A stretch of DNA of 35,761 nucleotides from an uncultured Bacilli bacterium. Its GTDB lineage: Bacteria; Bacillota_I; Bacilli_A; RF39; UBA660. Shown here one piece after another: positions 15,806 through 24,384 of this stretch. The translations under genes and the position numbers were made by a program. The DNA lies in the NCBI GenBank assembly GCA_934095845.1, contig CAKOKS010000010.1, positions 1 through 35,761 on the forward strand, in the 5' to 3' direction. The notes under the pieces are model-generated. The model saw only the letters and a program-made list of their open reading frames with translations. It had not been told where the DNA came from and did not search any database. Every line of letters begins with the position of its first letter. The stretch's first letter is position 1.

Positions 15806-16396
15806 TTATTCTGATTCTAAAGCATTAGCAGCTATAGTACAAACATAAGTGATAGTTTTGCTTGTTACACCTTCTGTTTCACTAACAAATGATCTTTTTT
15901 GAGTTACAGTAACAGTATCTGTTTCAGAAGTAGCACCAGCGATTAACTTAGTGTCTTTAAGACCATCAGCAGCAGTAACAGTTAGATATTTTTGATAATC
16001 TGCAGCATTAGCAGTAGCTGTTGCTTGTTCTTGTTCAGTTGCACCTTCAGTAGCAGGTGTAGCTACGCAAGAAATAGAACCAATTTGAGCTACATATTGA
16101 CTACCATTTTTTATCTTGTAAGATAAAACTGCAGTATCTCCAATACTTTTCATTTCTTGAGTGGTGAAAGTAATAGTTTTATTATCTTCACTTAGAGTAG
16201 CAGTTGCTCCAGCGGCTTTAGCTGTTGCATCAACGTCAACATCAGTAAAAATTACATTTTTCTTGAAGTTTTCGTCATCTGGTTTAATTACTGCAGTACC
16301 ATTAATATATAATGTAGTTGTAATAGCTGCAAAACCTACTGCTAATAATAGTATTGCTACTATGATTCCTGTTTTAGCTGTCTTATTTTTTTTCAT
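15806..16396 (-). CDS. TasA/camelysin-like exported protein
   Basis: 196 residues with a basic start and a hydrophobic segment at about 10-30 (AILLLAVGFAAITTTLYING), the form of SipW-processed signal peptides. A Thr/Ala-rich beta domain follows, with two cysteines (ISCVATP, YVCTIAA). It is a paralogue of the N-terminal half of the product encoded at 2542-3768. Adjacent genes encode its likely peptidase and a DUF5305-like protein. TasA relatives build extracellular fibres; camelysins are surface proteins. Whether this one polymerises cannot be told. Codon use is Ala/Thr-rich and more G+C-rich than its neighbours, as is common in highly expressed surface proteins. Confidence 0.78.
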   Translation of the reverse strand: MKKNKTAKTGIIVAILLLAVGFAAITTTLYINGTAVIKPDDENFKKNVIFTDVDVDATAKAAGATATLSEDNKTITFTTQEMKSIGDTAVLSYKIKNGSQYVAQIGSISCVATPATEGATEQEQATATANAADYQKYLTVTAADGLKDTKLIAGATSETDTVTVTQKRSFVSETEGVTSKTITYVCTIAANALESE

Positions 16397-16512
16397 TTCT
16401 TTTACACACCTTTCTATGATTACATTTTACCCCATTTTTTTACAATTATCTACTTTTTTTTAATAATTTTACTATTTTTTACAAAATTATGTAAATATTG
16501 TCAAAAAAAAAA

Positions 16513-16532
16513 GATATGTAAAATTACATATC
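16513..16532 (-). terminator. Intrinsic terminator of lysS
   Basis: GATATGTAA (16513-16521) pairs with TTACATATC (16524-16532), followed on the minus strand by ten T. The lysS stop codon is in the stem. Confidence 0.8.
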
Positions 16533-18026
16533 AATTTCGTTTTTTCTTGGCTTCATTGTTGGGAATAAAAGAACATCTCTAATTGATGCAGATTCTGTAA
16601 ATAGCATCATTAATCTATCTATTCCATAACCTATTCCACCAGCAGGTGGCATTCCATATTCTAATGCTTCTACAAAATCATAATCTATATCATTTGCTTC
16701 TTCATTACCAAGTTCTTTTTCTTTTATTTGTTCTTCAAATCTTTCTAATTGATCTATTGGATCATTAAGTTCAGTATACGCATTTGCGGCTTCTTTACCA
16801 GAAATAAATAATTCAAATCTGTCAACAAATCTTGGATCTTCAGGATTTTTCTTAGTTAGTGGTGAAATTTCAATTGGATGTCCATAAAGGAAAGTTGGTT
16901 GTATTAATGTTTCTTCAACATATTTTTCAAAGAATAAATTAATTATATGTCCAACTGTATGTTCATGGTCAGCAACTTCAATATGGTGTTCTTCTGCTAG
17001 TTTTAAAGCCTCTTCAACACTCATTTCTTTTTTAAAATCAATTCCAGTTACTTCTTTAATAGCATCAACCATTGAAATTCTCTTCCATGGTCCTTCTAAA
17101 TTAATTTCATTTCCTAAATAGTTAAAAGTCATTTTTCCACAAACTTCACGTGCTATAGTTTGGTACATATTTTCAGTTAAATCCATCATACCTTCAAGAT
17201 CTGAATATGCTTGATACACTTCCATCATTGTAAATTCTGGATTGTGTTGTGGGTCCATTCCTTCATTTCTAAATGTTCTACCTATTTCATAAACAGATTC
17301 CATACCACCAACAAGTAAACGTTTTAAATTAAGTTCAAGAGCAATACGTAAATACATATCTAAATCTTGTGTATTATGATGAGTCACAAATGGTCTAGCT
17401 GATGCTCCTGTTAAAAGAGTCGTTAAAATTGGAGTTTCGACTTCTACAAATCCTAAATTATCTAAATAGTTTTGAATACATCTTATAATTTTTGGTCTCA
17501 TAAATGCTACTCGCATAGATTCATCATTCATGATTAAATCTACATAACGTCTTCTATATCTCTCTTCTACATCTGTTAATCCATGCATTTTTTCTGGAAG
17601 TGGTCTTAAAGCTTTTGTTAAATGAGTATATTCTAAACATTTAATTGTAAGTTCTCCAGTTTGAGTTTTCATTACTTTTCCTTTAATACCAACAATATCT
17701 CCAATATCTGCTGCTTTAAATAAATTATAAGCATCTTCTCCAATATCATTTATTGAAATATATACTTGTATTTTTCCACATTTATCCTTAATTGTAAAAA
17801 ATGATGCTTTTCCCATTTTTCTCATGAACATAATTCTTCCTGCTACAGAAACATGTACATCCATACTCTCAAGTTCATCGTGATCTACAGGTGAATACTT
17901 TTCTTTTAATTCGGAAGAAAAATCAGTTCTATCATACTTATGTCCAAATGGATCCAAATTCATTTCTTTGATTCGATTCATTTTTTCACGTCTTGCTAAC
18001 TCTTGATCTGTTAGTTTTCTTTCCAT
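16524..18026 (-). CDS. lysS: Lysyl-tRNA synthetase, class II
   Basis: Charges tRNA-Lys in the cytoplasm. The 500-residue product has an N-terminal OB-fold (about 55-160, VAGRIMFMRKMGKASFF) and the class II core. Motif 1 is around FLEVETPILT-like FVEVETPILT, motif 2 is RTFRNEGMDPQHNPEF, and motif 3 is GGIGYGIDRLMML near the C-terminus. I use the ATG at 18026, where AGAGGAGTAACT is an excellent ribosome binding site; the frame stays open 25 codons further up, into the intergenic region. The gene appears monocistronic, with a divergent gene upstream. Confidence 0.96.
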   Translation of the reverse strand: MERKLTDQELARREKMNRIKEMNLDPFGHKYDRTDFSSELKEKYSPVDHDELESMDVHVSVAGRIMFMRKMGKASFFTIKDKCGKIQVYISINDIGEDAYNLFKAADIGDIVGIKGKVMKTQTGELTIKCLEYTHLTKALRPLPEKMHGLTDVEERYRRRYVDLIMNDESMRVAFMRPKIIRCIQNYLDNLGFVEVETPILTTLLTGASARPFVTHHNTQDLDMYLRIALELNLKRLLVGGMESVYEIGRTFRNEGMDPQHNPEFTMMEVYQAYSDLEGMMDLTENMYQTIAREVCGKMTFNYLGNEINLEGPWKRISMVDAIKEVTGIDFKKEMSVEEALKLAEEHHIEVADHEHTVGHIINLFFEKYVEETLIQPTFLYGHPIEISPLTKKNPEDPRFVDRFELFISGKEAANAYTELNDPIDQLERFEEQIKEKELGNEEANDIDYDFVEALEYGMPPAGGIGYGIDRLMMLFTESASIRDVLLFPTMKPRKNEIDM

Positions 18027-18087
18027 AGTTACTCCTCTTTTCTTATTTACTATTCTAACATACTTTTTTTGTTTTTCTACGTTAAAT

Positions 18088-18115
18088 TTGACAAAAATCA
18101 ATTATTTAGTATAAT
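18088..18115 (+). promoter_or_regulatory. Promoter of the plus-strand unknown gene
   Basis: TTGACA (18088-18093), a 16-base spacer, then TATAAT (18110-18115), both perfect matches to consensus. The ATG at 18143 follows 27 bases later, after GGAGGAAC. Confidence 0.85.
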
Positions 18116-18142
18116 ATCTTTACAAATTTTGGAGGAACAATC

Positions 18143-18913
18143 ATGAAAAATATTACTTATGCGGACAAAATTAGAAAGAATTTTTTAAATAGTATTAATC
18201 ATCACATAAAAGCAAAAAAAGGTTTTTTCCCTCAAATAGATGATGAGGATTGCATTAAGGAATTTTTAAGCAGTTATTATAAGTTTGTCGATCAAGATGT
18301 AAAACAATTTATTAAAGCTGTTATATCAACTGATTATTTTGTAATTTTAAATTATGATGCTAAAAGAAATGAAGTTTTTGATGATGACGTAAGTACTGAA
18401 TTTAGTAATTATAAACAATTTATAAGTACTCATGATTTTAATATTCTTTTATCAGACGAAACAGTTGCTAATAATGTATATGATGCTGTAAAAACAATTC
18501 AAAATGCATCTTTTTATAAAAGAATAGCTATTTTAAAGTCTTTAACCGACGAAGATATTAAATTTATTTTAACAATTAATCCATTTTTTAATGAAGAGTT
18601 AAAGCAATATAATATTGAAGCTGATGCACACTTCTTTTATTCAGAAATTGATACACAAGAATCAACTAACATTCCTAATTTAGAAGTTTATAATGAACTT
18701 GCATCTCTTTTAATAGATTTATATATGATAGATGAAGATTTAGTTAATAGTATTGTAAGTGATATGATTGATGTTTTAAATATAGATGGTACTTATATAG
18801 AAACTCTTATAGATATGATACATGATGGAGATATTAATGGAGTTGCTTCTATATTATGTCAATACTATACTTTAAAAAAAGAAATGTTTGAAACTAATGT
18901 ACCAAAAAAATAA
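18143..18913 (+). CDS. Hypothetical cytoplasmic protein, 256 residues
   Basis: The only plus-strand gene in the first 26 kb. It has a consensus promoter and a strong ribosome binding site (GGAGGAAC), so expression is likely. The product is acidic, helical and has no signal peptide or membrane segment. Asp/Asn/Ile-rich segments such as LIDLYMIDEDLV and DMIHDGDINGV look like alpha-helical repeats. It ends in NVPKK. I do not recognise the family. It stands alone between lysS and valS, with a bidirectional terminator after it. Confidence 0.75.
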   Translation: MKNITYADKIRKNFLNSINHHIKAKKGFFPQIDDEDCIKEFLSSYYKFVDQDVKQFIKAVISTDYFVILNYDAKRNEVFDDDVSTEFSNYKQFISTHDFNILLSDETVANNVYDAVKTIQNASFYKRIAILKSLTDEDIKFILTINPFFNEELKQYNIEADAHFFYSEIDTQESTNIPNLEVYNELASLLIDLYMIDEDLVNSIVSDMIDVLNIDGTYIETLIDMIHDGDINGVASILCQYYTLKKEMFETNVPKK

Positions 18914-18930
18914 GTTGGAAATCCCAACTT
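18912..18930. terminator. Bidirectional intrinsic terminator
   Basis: AAGTTGG (18912-18918) pairs with CCAACTT (18924-18930). T-rich tracts follow on both strands, so it ends the plus-strand unknown gene and the minus-strand valS operon. Confidence 0.85.
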
Positions 18931-18933
18931 GTT

Positions 18934-21450
18934 TTATTTTTGTAATAATTCTAAATCACTTATTTCTTTTTCTAAAGTCTCTTTTTCTTTTTGTACTAAA
19001 TTAGCAGGAGCTTTATTAACATAGTTTTCATTTGCAAGTAATTTTTTTCTTCTTTCAATTGAAGCTTTTAAATCATTTATTTGTTTTTCTTTTAATGCTT
19101 TTTCTTCTTCAGTAACAACTTTTTCATAATAAATAATTGCTTCAATATCACCATATTTTACATTATATGAGTTAATGTTAAGTTCTTCTTCTACTAAGTT
19201 ATCTTCAATTTTTAACATTTTTAGAATTATATCATCTTTATTATTTATTTTAACCTTAGCATCTTTACTAATTCCATTTTCTGCTTTTATATTACGGAAA
19301 GATTTAATAAATTCTATTTTTTGTTCAACTAAGTCTGTTTCATCTTTAAATATAAAGTCTTTATTATATTCAGGATACTCACTTATCATTATAGATTCAC
19401 TTTCTTTAATTGGCAACATATCATATATTTCTTCTGTTACAAATGGCATAAATGGATGTAACATTTTCATTACACTTGATAATACATAACAAAGTGTTGA
19501 TTTAGTACTAATATTATCAATATTAAATTTAGCAAATTCTATATAATTACTACATAAGTCATTCCAAATAAAGTCTGAAGTTTCAGCACCTACAAGATTA
19601 AATTCGTAGTTTTCCATATGTTTAGTAGTTGATTTTATTAATTTTTGAAGACAAGTAAGAATCCATTTATCTTCATTTGTTAAGGAACTAAAATCATATT
19701 CTTTTAAAGATTCAATATTCATTAATACAAAACGTGAAGCATTCCAAATTTTATTTACATAGTTCCAAGTACTAGTCATCTTTGTTTCATCAAAACGAAG
19801 ATCAGTTCCTAAAGCACAGTCAGTTGTAAGATAGTATCTTAAAGCATCAGCTCCATATTTTTCTATCATATCCATCGGATCTATTCCATTTCCTAAAGAT
19901 TTTGACATTTTTCTTCCTTCTTTATCACGAATAAGTCCATGAATTACACAGTCTTTAAATGGTCTTTTACCAGTTAACTCTAAAGATTGGAAAGTCATTC
20001 TATTTACCCAGAATGGAATAATATCATATCCAGTTACTAAGCAATTATTTGGGAAATATTTTTGCATGTCTTCAGTATTTTCTGGCCAACCTAGAGTTGA
20101 AAATGGCCATAATGCACTAGAGAACCAAGTATCAAGAACGTCATTATCTTGTACCCAACCTTCTCCCTCTGGAGCATTTTCTCCTACGTATACTTCATCA
20201 CCCTTATACCATGCTGGAATTCTGTGTCCCCACCAAAGTTGACGAGATATACACCAGTCATAAGTTATTTCCATCCAGTGATTCATTGTTTTTTCATATC
20301 TCTCAGGAACAAAATTTACTTTAGTGTCTTTATTTTTTTGATTTTCAAGTACATGATCAGCAAGTGGACGCATACGTACAAACCATTGTTTAGAAAGATA
20401 TGGTTCAACCATAACACCTGTACGTTCTGAGTGACCTACTGAATGTGTCATTGGTTCAATACTTAAAAGAAGACCTTGTTCTTTTAAATCTTTAAGTAAG
20501 TTTTCACGACATTCTTCACGAGTTTGTCCAACGTATTTACCAGCAAATTCATTCATAGTTGCATCTTCGTTCATTACAACTATTCTTTCTAAGTTATGAC
20601 GATTTCCAACTTCAAAGTCATTTGGATCATGCGCAGGAGTAATTTTAACGCAACCTGTTCCAAATTCTGGATCAGCATGTTCATCTCCAATTATTGGAAT
20701 AGTTTTATTAACAATTGGAAGTATTACATTTTTGCCAATTAAATCTTTATATCTTTCATCACTCGGATTTACAGCTACAGCAGTATCACCAAATAAAGTC
20801 TCAGGTCTAGTAGTTGCAACATCTAAATAATCATTTGACCCTTCAATAATATATTTTAAATGGTAAAATGCTCCTTCTACATCTTTATAAATAACTTCTT
20901 CATTTGATAAAGCTGTTTTAGCAACTGGATCCCAGTTAATTATTTTCTCTCCACGATAAATAAGACCTTTATTATAATAATCAACAAAAACTTTAGTTAC
21001 TGCTTTATTAAGTCCTTCATCTAATGTAAATCTTTCTTTTGTATAATCAACTGATAAACCAAGTTTTCCCCATTGATTTCTAATATTTCCACCATATTCG
21101 TGTGTCCAATCCCAACAAGCATTTAAGAAATTTTCTCTTCCATATTCGTATTTATTAACACCTTGTTCTTTTAATCTTTTAACAACTTTAGCTTCAGTTG
21201 CAATTGCTGCATGATCCATTCCTGGAAGCCATAAAGTATCATATCCTTGCATTCTTTTAAAACGAATTATTACATCTTGAATAGCTGTATCATAAGCATG
21301 CCCAATATGTAATATACCTGTAACATTTGGTGGAGGTATAACTATACAATATGGAGTTTTACCTTTCCCACATTTAAAATATCCTTTTTCTTTCCATTCA
21401 TTATATTTGTTTTTTTCAACACTTAAGTGATCATATTTAGTATCTAACAT
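18934..21450 (-). CDS. valS: Valyl-tRNA synthetase
   Basis: Charges tRNA-Val. The 838-residue class I enzyme has the HIGH motif at 48-51 (ILHIGHAYD), the editing (CP1) domain in the middle with the TTRPETLFGDTAVAV block, KMSKS near residue 513, and a C-terminal coiled-coil arm (about 775-838). It is somewhat shorter than the roughly 880 residues common in Bacilli. It begins four bases after the stop of the HD-domain gene, and both follow a T-box leader, which would raise expression when tRNA-Val is uncharged. Confidence 0.96.
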   Translation of the reverse strand: MLDTKYDHLSVEKNKYNEWKEKGYFKCGKGKTPYCIVIPPPNVTGILHIGHAYDTAIQDVIIRFKRMQGYDTLWLPGMDHAAIATEAKVVKRLKEQGVNKYEYGRENFLNACWDWTHEYGGNIRNQWGKLGLSVDYTKERFTLDEGLNKAVTKVFVDYYNKGLIYRGEKIINWDPVAKTALSNEEVIYKDVEGAFYHLKYIIEGSNDYLDVATTRPETLFGDTAVAVNPSDERYKDLIGKNVILPIVNKTIPIIGDEHADPEFGTGCVKITPAHDPNDFEVGNRHNLERIVVMNEDATMNEFAGKYVGQTREECRENLLKDLKEQGLLLSIEPMTHSVGHSERTGVMVEPYLSKQWFVRMRPLADHVLENQKNKDTKVNFVPERYEKTMNHWMEITYDWCISRQLWWGHRIPAWYKGDEVYVGENAPEGEGWVQDNDVLDTWFSSALWPFSTLGWPENTEDMQKYFPNNCLVTGYDIIPFWVNRMTFQSLELTGKRPFKDCVIHGLIRDKEGRKMSKSLGNGIDPMDMIEKYGADALRYYLTTDCALGTDLRFDETKMTSTWNYVNKIWNASRFVLMNIESLKEYDFSSLTNEDKWILTCLQKLIKSTTKHMENYEFNLVGAETSDFIWNDLCSNYIEFAKFNIDNISTKSTLCYVLSSVMKMLHPFMPFVTEEIYDMLPIKESESIMISEYPEYNKDFIFKDETDLVEQKIEFIKSFRNIKAENGISKDAKVKINNKDDIILKMLKIEDNLVEEELNINSYNVKYGDIEAIIYYEKVVTEEEKALKEKQINDLKASIERRKKLLANENYVNKAPANLVQKEKETLEKEISDLELLQK

Positions 21451-21454
21451 AAAT

Positions 21455-22165
21455 TCATCTCTTTTCTATATTTTTATAAATAAAATTTTCTAATTTTTCC
21501 AATTCTTCAGATTTACCATAAGTACTAAGTAGTTTAAACTTATTTTCAATTATTGATTTTTTCTTTAAATATTGAAATGAATAATCAAAATTTAAATCAA
21601 ATATCCAATCTAGCATTCTTATAATATAATCTGTCTCAGTTTTACAATATTCATTTCTACACATTTTTTTATTATAAACATCTTCAAGTAATTCACTTTT
21701 TAAATAAACACTTTCAGGGAGTTCATTACATTGAGTTTCCATGATATCTAATTTATCAGCATCACGAACTATATTACAAAACAATTTTGTTTTTTCATCA
21801 GTTTTTCCTACTTTATATTTATTATGATATTTAGTTGCTAAAAGAACTATTGAAGCTTCTTTTTTATTATCTGTATATTTTTTTATTTCAGTTTCTAAGA
21901 CTCGGTGCCCCTCATCTCCATGATCAAATGATTTTTCATCTTCAAAAGTATCATAATATTTTACTTGATTAAATCTTCCTATATCATGAAGAAGTCCTGC
22001 AAGAGATGCAATATGGATATCTTCTTCATTTAAATTTAATGAGATAGCAATTTCTTCTGCTATTTTCATCACTCGAAAACTATGATCATATTTGTTTTTT
22101 ATCATATCATTAGAAAGATCAAAACTTTTAACATAATCATTAAAGATTTTAATTTCTTTTTCCAT
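21455..22165 (-). CDS. HD-domain phosphohydrolase
   Basis: A soluble protein of 236 residues. The metal-binding HD signature is visible: His28 (KYDHSFRV), His60-Asp61 (GLLHDIGRF), a later histidine in DHGDEGHRVLE, and RDADKLDIME in the second half, where an Asp completes the site. Such proteins hydrolyse nucleotide or cyclic-nucleotide phosphates. The ATG at 22165 is preceded by GGAGGTGAAT, so the nine extra upstream codons are not used. It lies between a T-box leader and valS and is therefore controlled by valine-tRNA charging, which is an unusual place for an HD enzyme. It ends in TGA. Confidence 0.8.
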   Translation of the reverse strand: MEKEIKIFNDYVKSFDLSNDMIKNKYDHSFRVMKIAEEIAISLNLNEEDIHIASLAGLLHDIGRFNQVKYYDTFEDEKSFDHGDEGHRVLETEIKKYTDNKKEASIVLLATKYHNKYKVGKTDEKTKLFCNIVRDADKLDIMETQCNELPESVYLKSELLEDVYNKKMCRNEYCKTETDYIIRMLDWIFDLNFDYSFQYLKKKSIIENKFKLLSTYGKSEELEKLENFIYKNIEKR

Positions 22166-22182
22166 ATTCACCTCCAAAGCAT

Positions 22183-22395
22183 AAAAAAACACACCCTATA
22201 AGGACGTGTTAACGTGGTACCACCTTAATTTGTAAAATTAATTACCTCAAATATTTAACGCATATTATACGAAATAACTTACTTTAATTCAGTTATTTAG
22301 CTCCCAAGCTACCTTCAATATACTTATTTATTAGTTTACACCTAACACTAACTCTCTTTAAAACAATATATATTTACTCCTCTTGTTCGTTGCTT
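22183..22395 (-). promoter_or_regulatory. T-box riboswitch leader (valine)
   Basis: The minus-strand leader contains the T-box core AAGGTGGTACCACG (22226-22213), whose bases pair with the tRNA acceptor end. A terminator follows (ACACGTCC at 22209-22202, AGGGTGTGT, then seven T at 22189-22183). The 5' part carries AGAGAG and GGTG blocks typical of stem I. A GTA triplet (22312-22310) in GAAGGTAGCTTGGG is at a fitting place for the specifier codon and matches valine, in agreement with valS in the operon. The specifier assignment is by eye. Confidence 0.9.
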
Positions 22396-22401
22396 TTCAT
22401 T

Positions 22402-22430
22402 ATTATAAATCATTAATATTTGATTTTCAA
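22402..22430 (-). promoter_or_regulatory. Promoter of the T-box/valS operon
   Basis: On the minus strand, TTGAAA (22430-22425), a 17-base spacer and TATAAT (22407-22402). The T-box leader starts within about ten bases. Confidence 0.8.
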
Positions 22431-22432
22431 GG

Positions 22433-23701
22433 TTATTTATTTACCATTTTCATATTTGAATATCTTTTTTTCATAAAATCATTATCTGCGTATTTATCAC
22501 ATAGCTTTTCTACATAATTTTGTGCTTCTATTCCGTTAAGTCTACTTTTATATCTTCTCATTGCAACCTCAGATACACCTAAATCTAAAAGTAAAAATAT
22601 AAATAAGAATACTGCTAATGGTTTAAATATTTTTTTTGGTATTTTATTAATTTCCTTTATTAAAAATGATATGACGTAGCGAACAACTACAATAGTTGCA
22701 AATCCCCAGAAAAAGCAAAATAGTAAATTAATTCTTCCGTTTAAATTAAACGGTATTTTTGAATAATCCCAAAAAATGGTTCCATATACTACTTCAGTAT
22801 AAACACTACAGAAATATTCATATGCTCCTCCAAGAATTGTACCTAATATAAATAATGTAAAATTACTTTTGTTTTTAAATCTATAAAATAATAAGGTTAT
22901 TAAAACTATTGCAAATCCCCATACAAAAGAGAACTGACCAAATATTATTGAAGATCTACTCATCCATCTATGCATTGAAAATCTGCAATAAATAATTTCT
23001 ATCAATGCTCCTAAAAAGGCACATATAATGAATAAATAAAATATATGAGTAAAAGTTATACCTTCGGGTAAAGAAACATGCTTTAAATTTTTTTTACTAA
23101 ATGTTGGATAAGCTTTATCAAGTCTATTTTTAATTGATGCATATATCCAGTCCATAAATGAAGTTGTATGTTTTTTTATTTTATTTTTCTTTATTTTTTT
23201 TAAAGTAATAAAAGATGTCAATAAATCTACTAACAGAAGTCCCATAAGTGTATATAAAATTATTCCTGCAATATAAATATTAAAGTTTTTAAATATTGTT
23301 AATAAAGGTGGATTTATAAACCTTATTAAAATAGTTCCAAATATCCCCCATAATAAAGAATAATTTAAACAAATATACCCATCAACATTATATTTTTTAT
23401 TAGAATAATCCCACCAAACTTGTTTATTAAACGAAGAAAGTATTTTGCCAACTATATATTGTATAATTGTACTATAAAGAATAGATGATAAAAAAACTAC
23501 AAGGGTATTATCTATGTCATTTAAAGTCAAACTTAAAACTACAGCAATCAAGCCATATAATGTGCAAAATGGACCATTTGTAATACCCCTATTAACAAAC
23601 TTTTTCTCCTTAAGCAAAATAAACAGGACTTCTCCGAACCATCCAATAAAGGAATAAAACAAAAAGATAAATAAAATCCATAATAACAATTCAAACTTCA
23701 T
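22433..23701 (-). CDS. CmpB-type integral membrane protein (putative ABC transporter permease family)
   Basis: About 422 residues with many membrane helices and an internal duplication. The N-half block FIGWFGEVLFILLKEKKFVNR and the C-half block FLGALIEIIYCRFSMHRW repeat, as do the two WDYS words (WWDYSNKKYNVDGYICL and FWDYSKIPFNLNGRINL). This double unit is that of the CmpB-like family (PF06541, recalled). The family is named after ABC permeases but has no proven transport role. No good ribosome binding site precedes either the ATG at 23701 or the in-frame GTG at 23710. A TACAAT box lies only six bases before that GTG, so the transcript could be leaderless. Confidence 0.75.
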   Translation of the reverse strand: MKFELLLWILFIFLFYSFIGWFGEVLFILLKEKKFVNRGITNGPFCTLYGLIAVVLSLTLNDIDNTLVVFLSSILYSTIIQYIVGKILSSFNKQVWWDYSNKKYNVDGYICLNYSLLWGIFGTILIRFINPPLLTIFKNFNIYIAGIILYTLMGLLLVDLLTSFITLKKIKKNKIKKHTTSFMDWIYASIKNRLDKAYPTFSKKNLKHVSLPEGITFTHIFYLFIICAFLGALIEIIYCRFSMHRWMSRSSIIFGQFSFVWGFAIVLITLLFYRFKNKSNFTLFILGTILGGAYEYFCSVYTEVVYGTIFWDYSKIPFNLNGRINLLFCFFWGFATIVVVRYVISFLIKEINKIPKKIFKPLAVFLFIFLLLDLGVSEVAMRRYKSRLNGIEAQNYVEKLCDKYADNDFMKKRYSNMKMVNK

Positions 23702-23743
23702 ATTAATCACGCAATTATTGTATCATAGTTTAATAAATAAAAC

Positions 23744-23769
23744 GAGGAAAACTATTTTGTGTTTTCCTC
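23744..23769 (-). terminator. Intrinsic terminator of the LtaS-like operon
   Basis: GAGGAAAAC (23744-23752) pairs with GTTTTCCTC (23761-23769), with a moderate T-rich tract following on the minus strand. The stop codon of the upstream gene (23752-23754) lies at the loop. Confidence 0.65.
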
Positions 23770-24384
23770 TACTACATATAAATGATTATCTTTATTGATA
23801 ATAATTACTTCTGCAGTCTTATCATAACCAAGATCTTTTTCATAATCCCAAGTGACTTTTATTTTATAAGCGTTATATGTAATGTTTTCACTATTAACTT
23901 TATAAGTAGCTTCATTAATTGATTCAACATTTATACTACTAACTACTGGAAGTTCTTGTTTTCTTTTATTTTTAGAATTATCCTCAACATATTTATAAAG
24001 AGTATCAGTTACATTAGTAACATAATTATCTTTTGCTCCTTCATAAACAAATTCTAAACCACCAACATCATATTTATTAACTTTATTATTTATTGTATAT
24101 AAATCAATAATATATAATTTTGCTATACTTTTAGCATATTCTTGATAATCAATATTTTCACTTTCTAGATTAGCTTTTAACACTTCAAATTCAGTTTTAT
24201 ATAAAGCCGTATCATTATCAGTTAAAGTAATACCATATCCATTAATTTCAGTTATATTTGTTTCATTATTTGGTTCATCTTTTTTTGCTTCTTTTTTAAA
24301 GAATATATTATATGCTAAATATCCAAGTATAGAAAATAGTATTACTAAAGATATTGCAATAATCCAAATTTTATTTTTTTTCAT
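23752..24384 (-). CDS. Membrane-anchored extracytoplasmic protein of unknown function
   Basis: About 210 residues from the ATG at 24384, preceded by GAGGGGAAAG. One N-terminal hydrophobic helix (about 5-27) anchors an outward-facing domain with an acidic linker (KKEAKKDEPNNET) and a mixed alpha/beta region ending in EVIIINKDNHLYVVEEN. The start overlaps the 3' end of the LtaS-like gene by 14 bases, so the two are translationally coupled and a joint role in polymer synthesis or envelope upkeep is plausible. I do not recognise the family. Confidence 0.75.
   Translation of the reverse strand: MKKNKIWIIAISLVILFSILGYLAYNIFFKKEAKKDEPNNETNITEINGYGITLTDNDTALYKTEFEVLKANLESENIDYQEYAKSIAKLYIIDLYTINNKVNKYDVGGLEFVYEGAKDNYVTNVTDTLYKYVEDNSKNKRKQELPVVSSINVESINEATYKVNSENITYNAYKIKVTWDYEKDLGYDKTAEVIIINKDNHLYVVEENTK

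Noticed and set aside
16161..16463. Plus-strand open frame opposite the camelysin-like gene
   Set aside because: It is antisense to a convincing exported protein and has no start signals.
16397..16500. Promoter of the camelysin-like gene
   Set aside because: Several A/T-rich -10-like words exist but none has a convincing -35 at proper spacing, so none is listed.
81..22165. Mycoplasma-type genetic code (TGA as Trp)
   Set aside because: TGA ends the ABC ATPase and the HD-domain gene at the expected lengths, and Trp is encoded by TGG.
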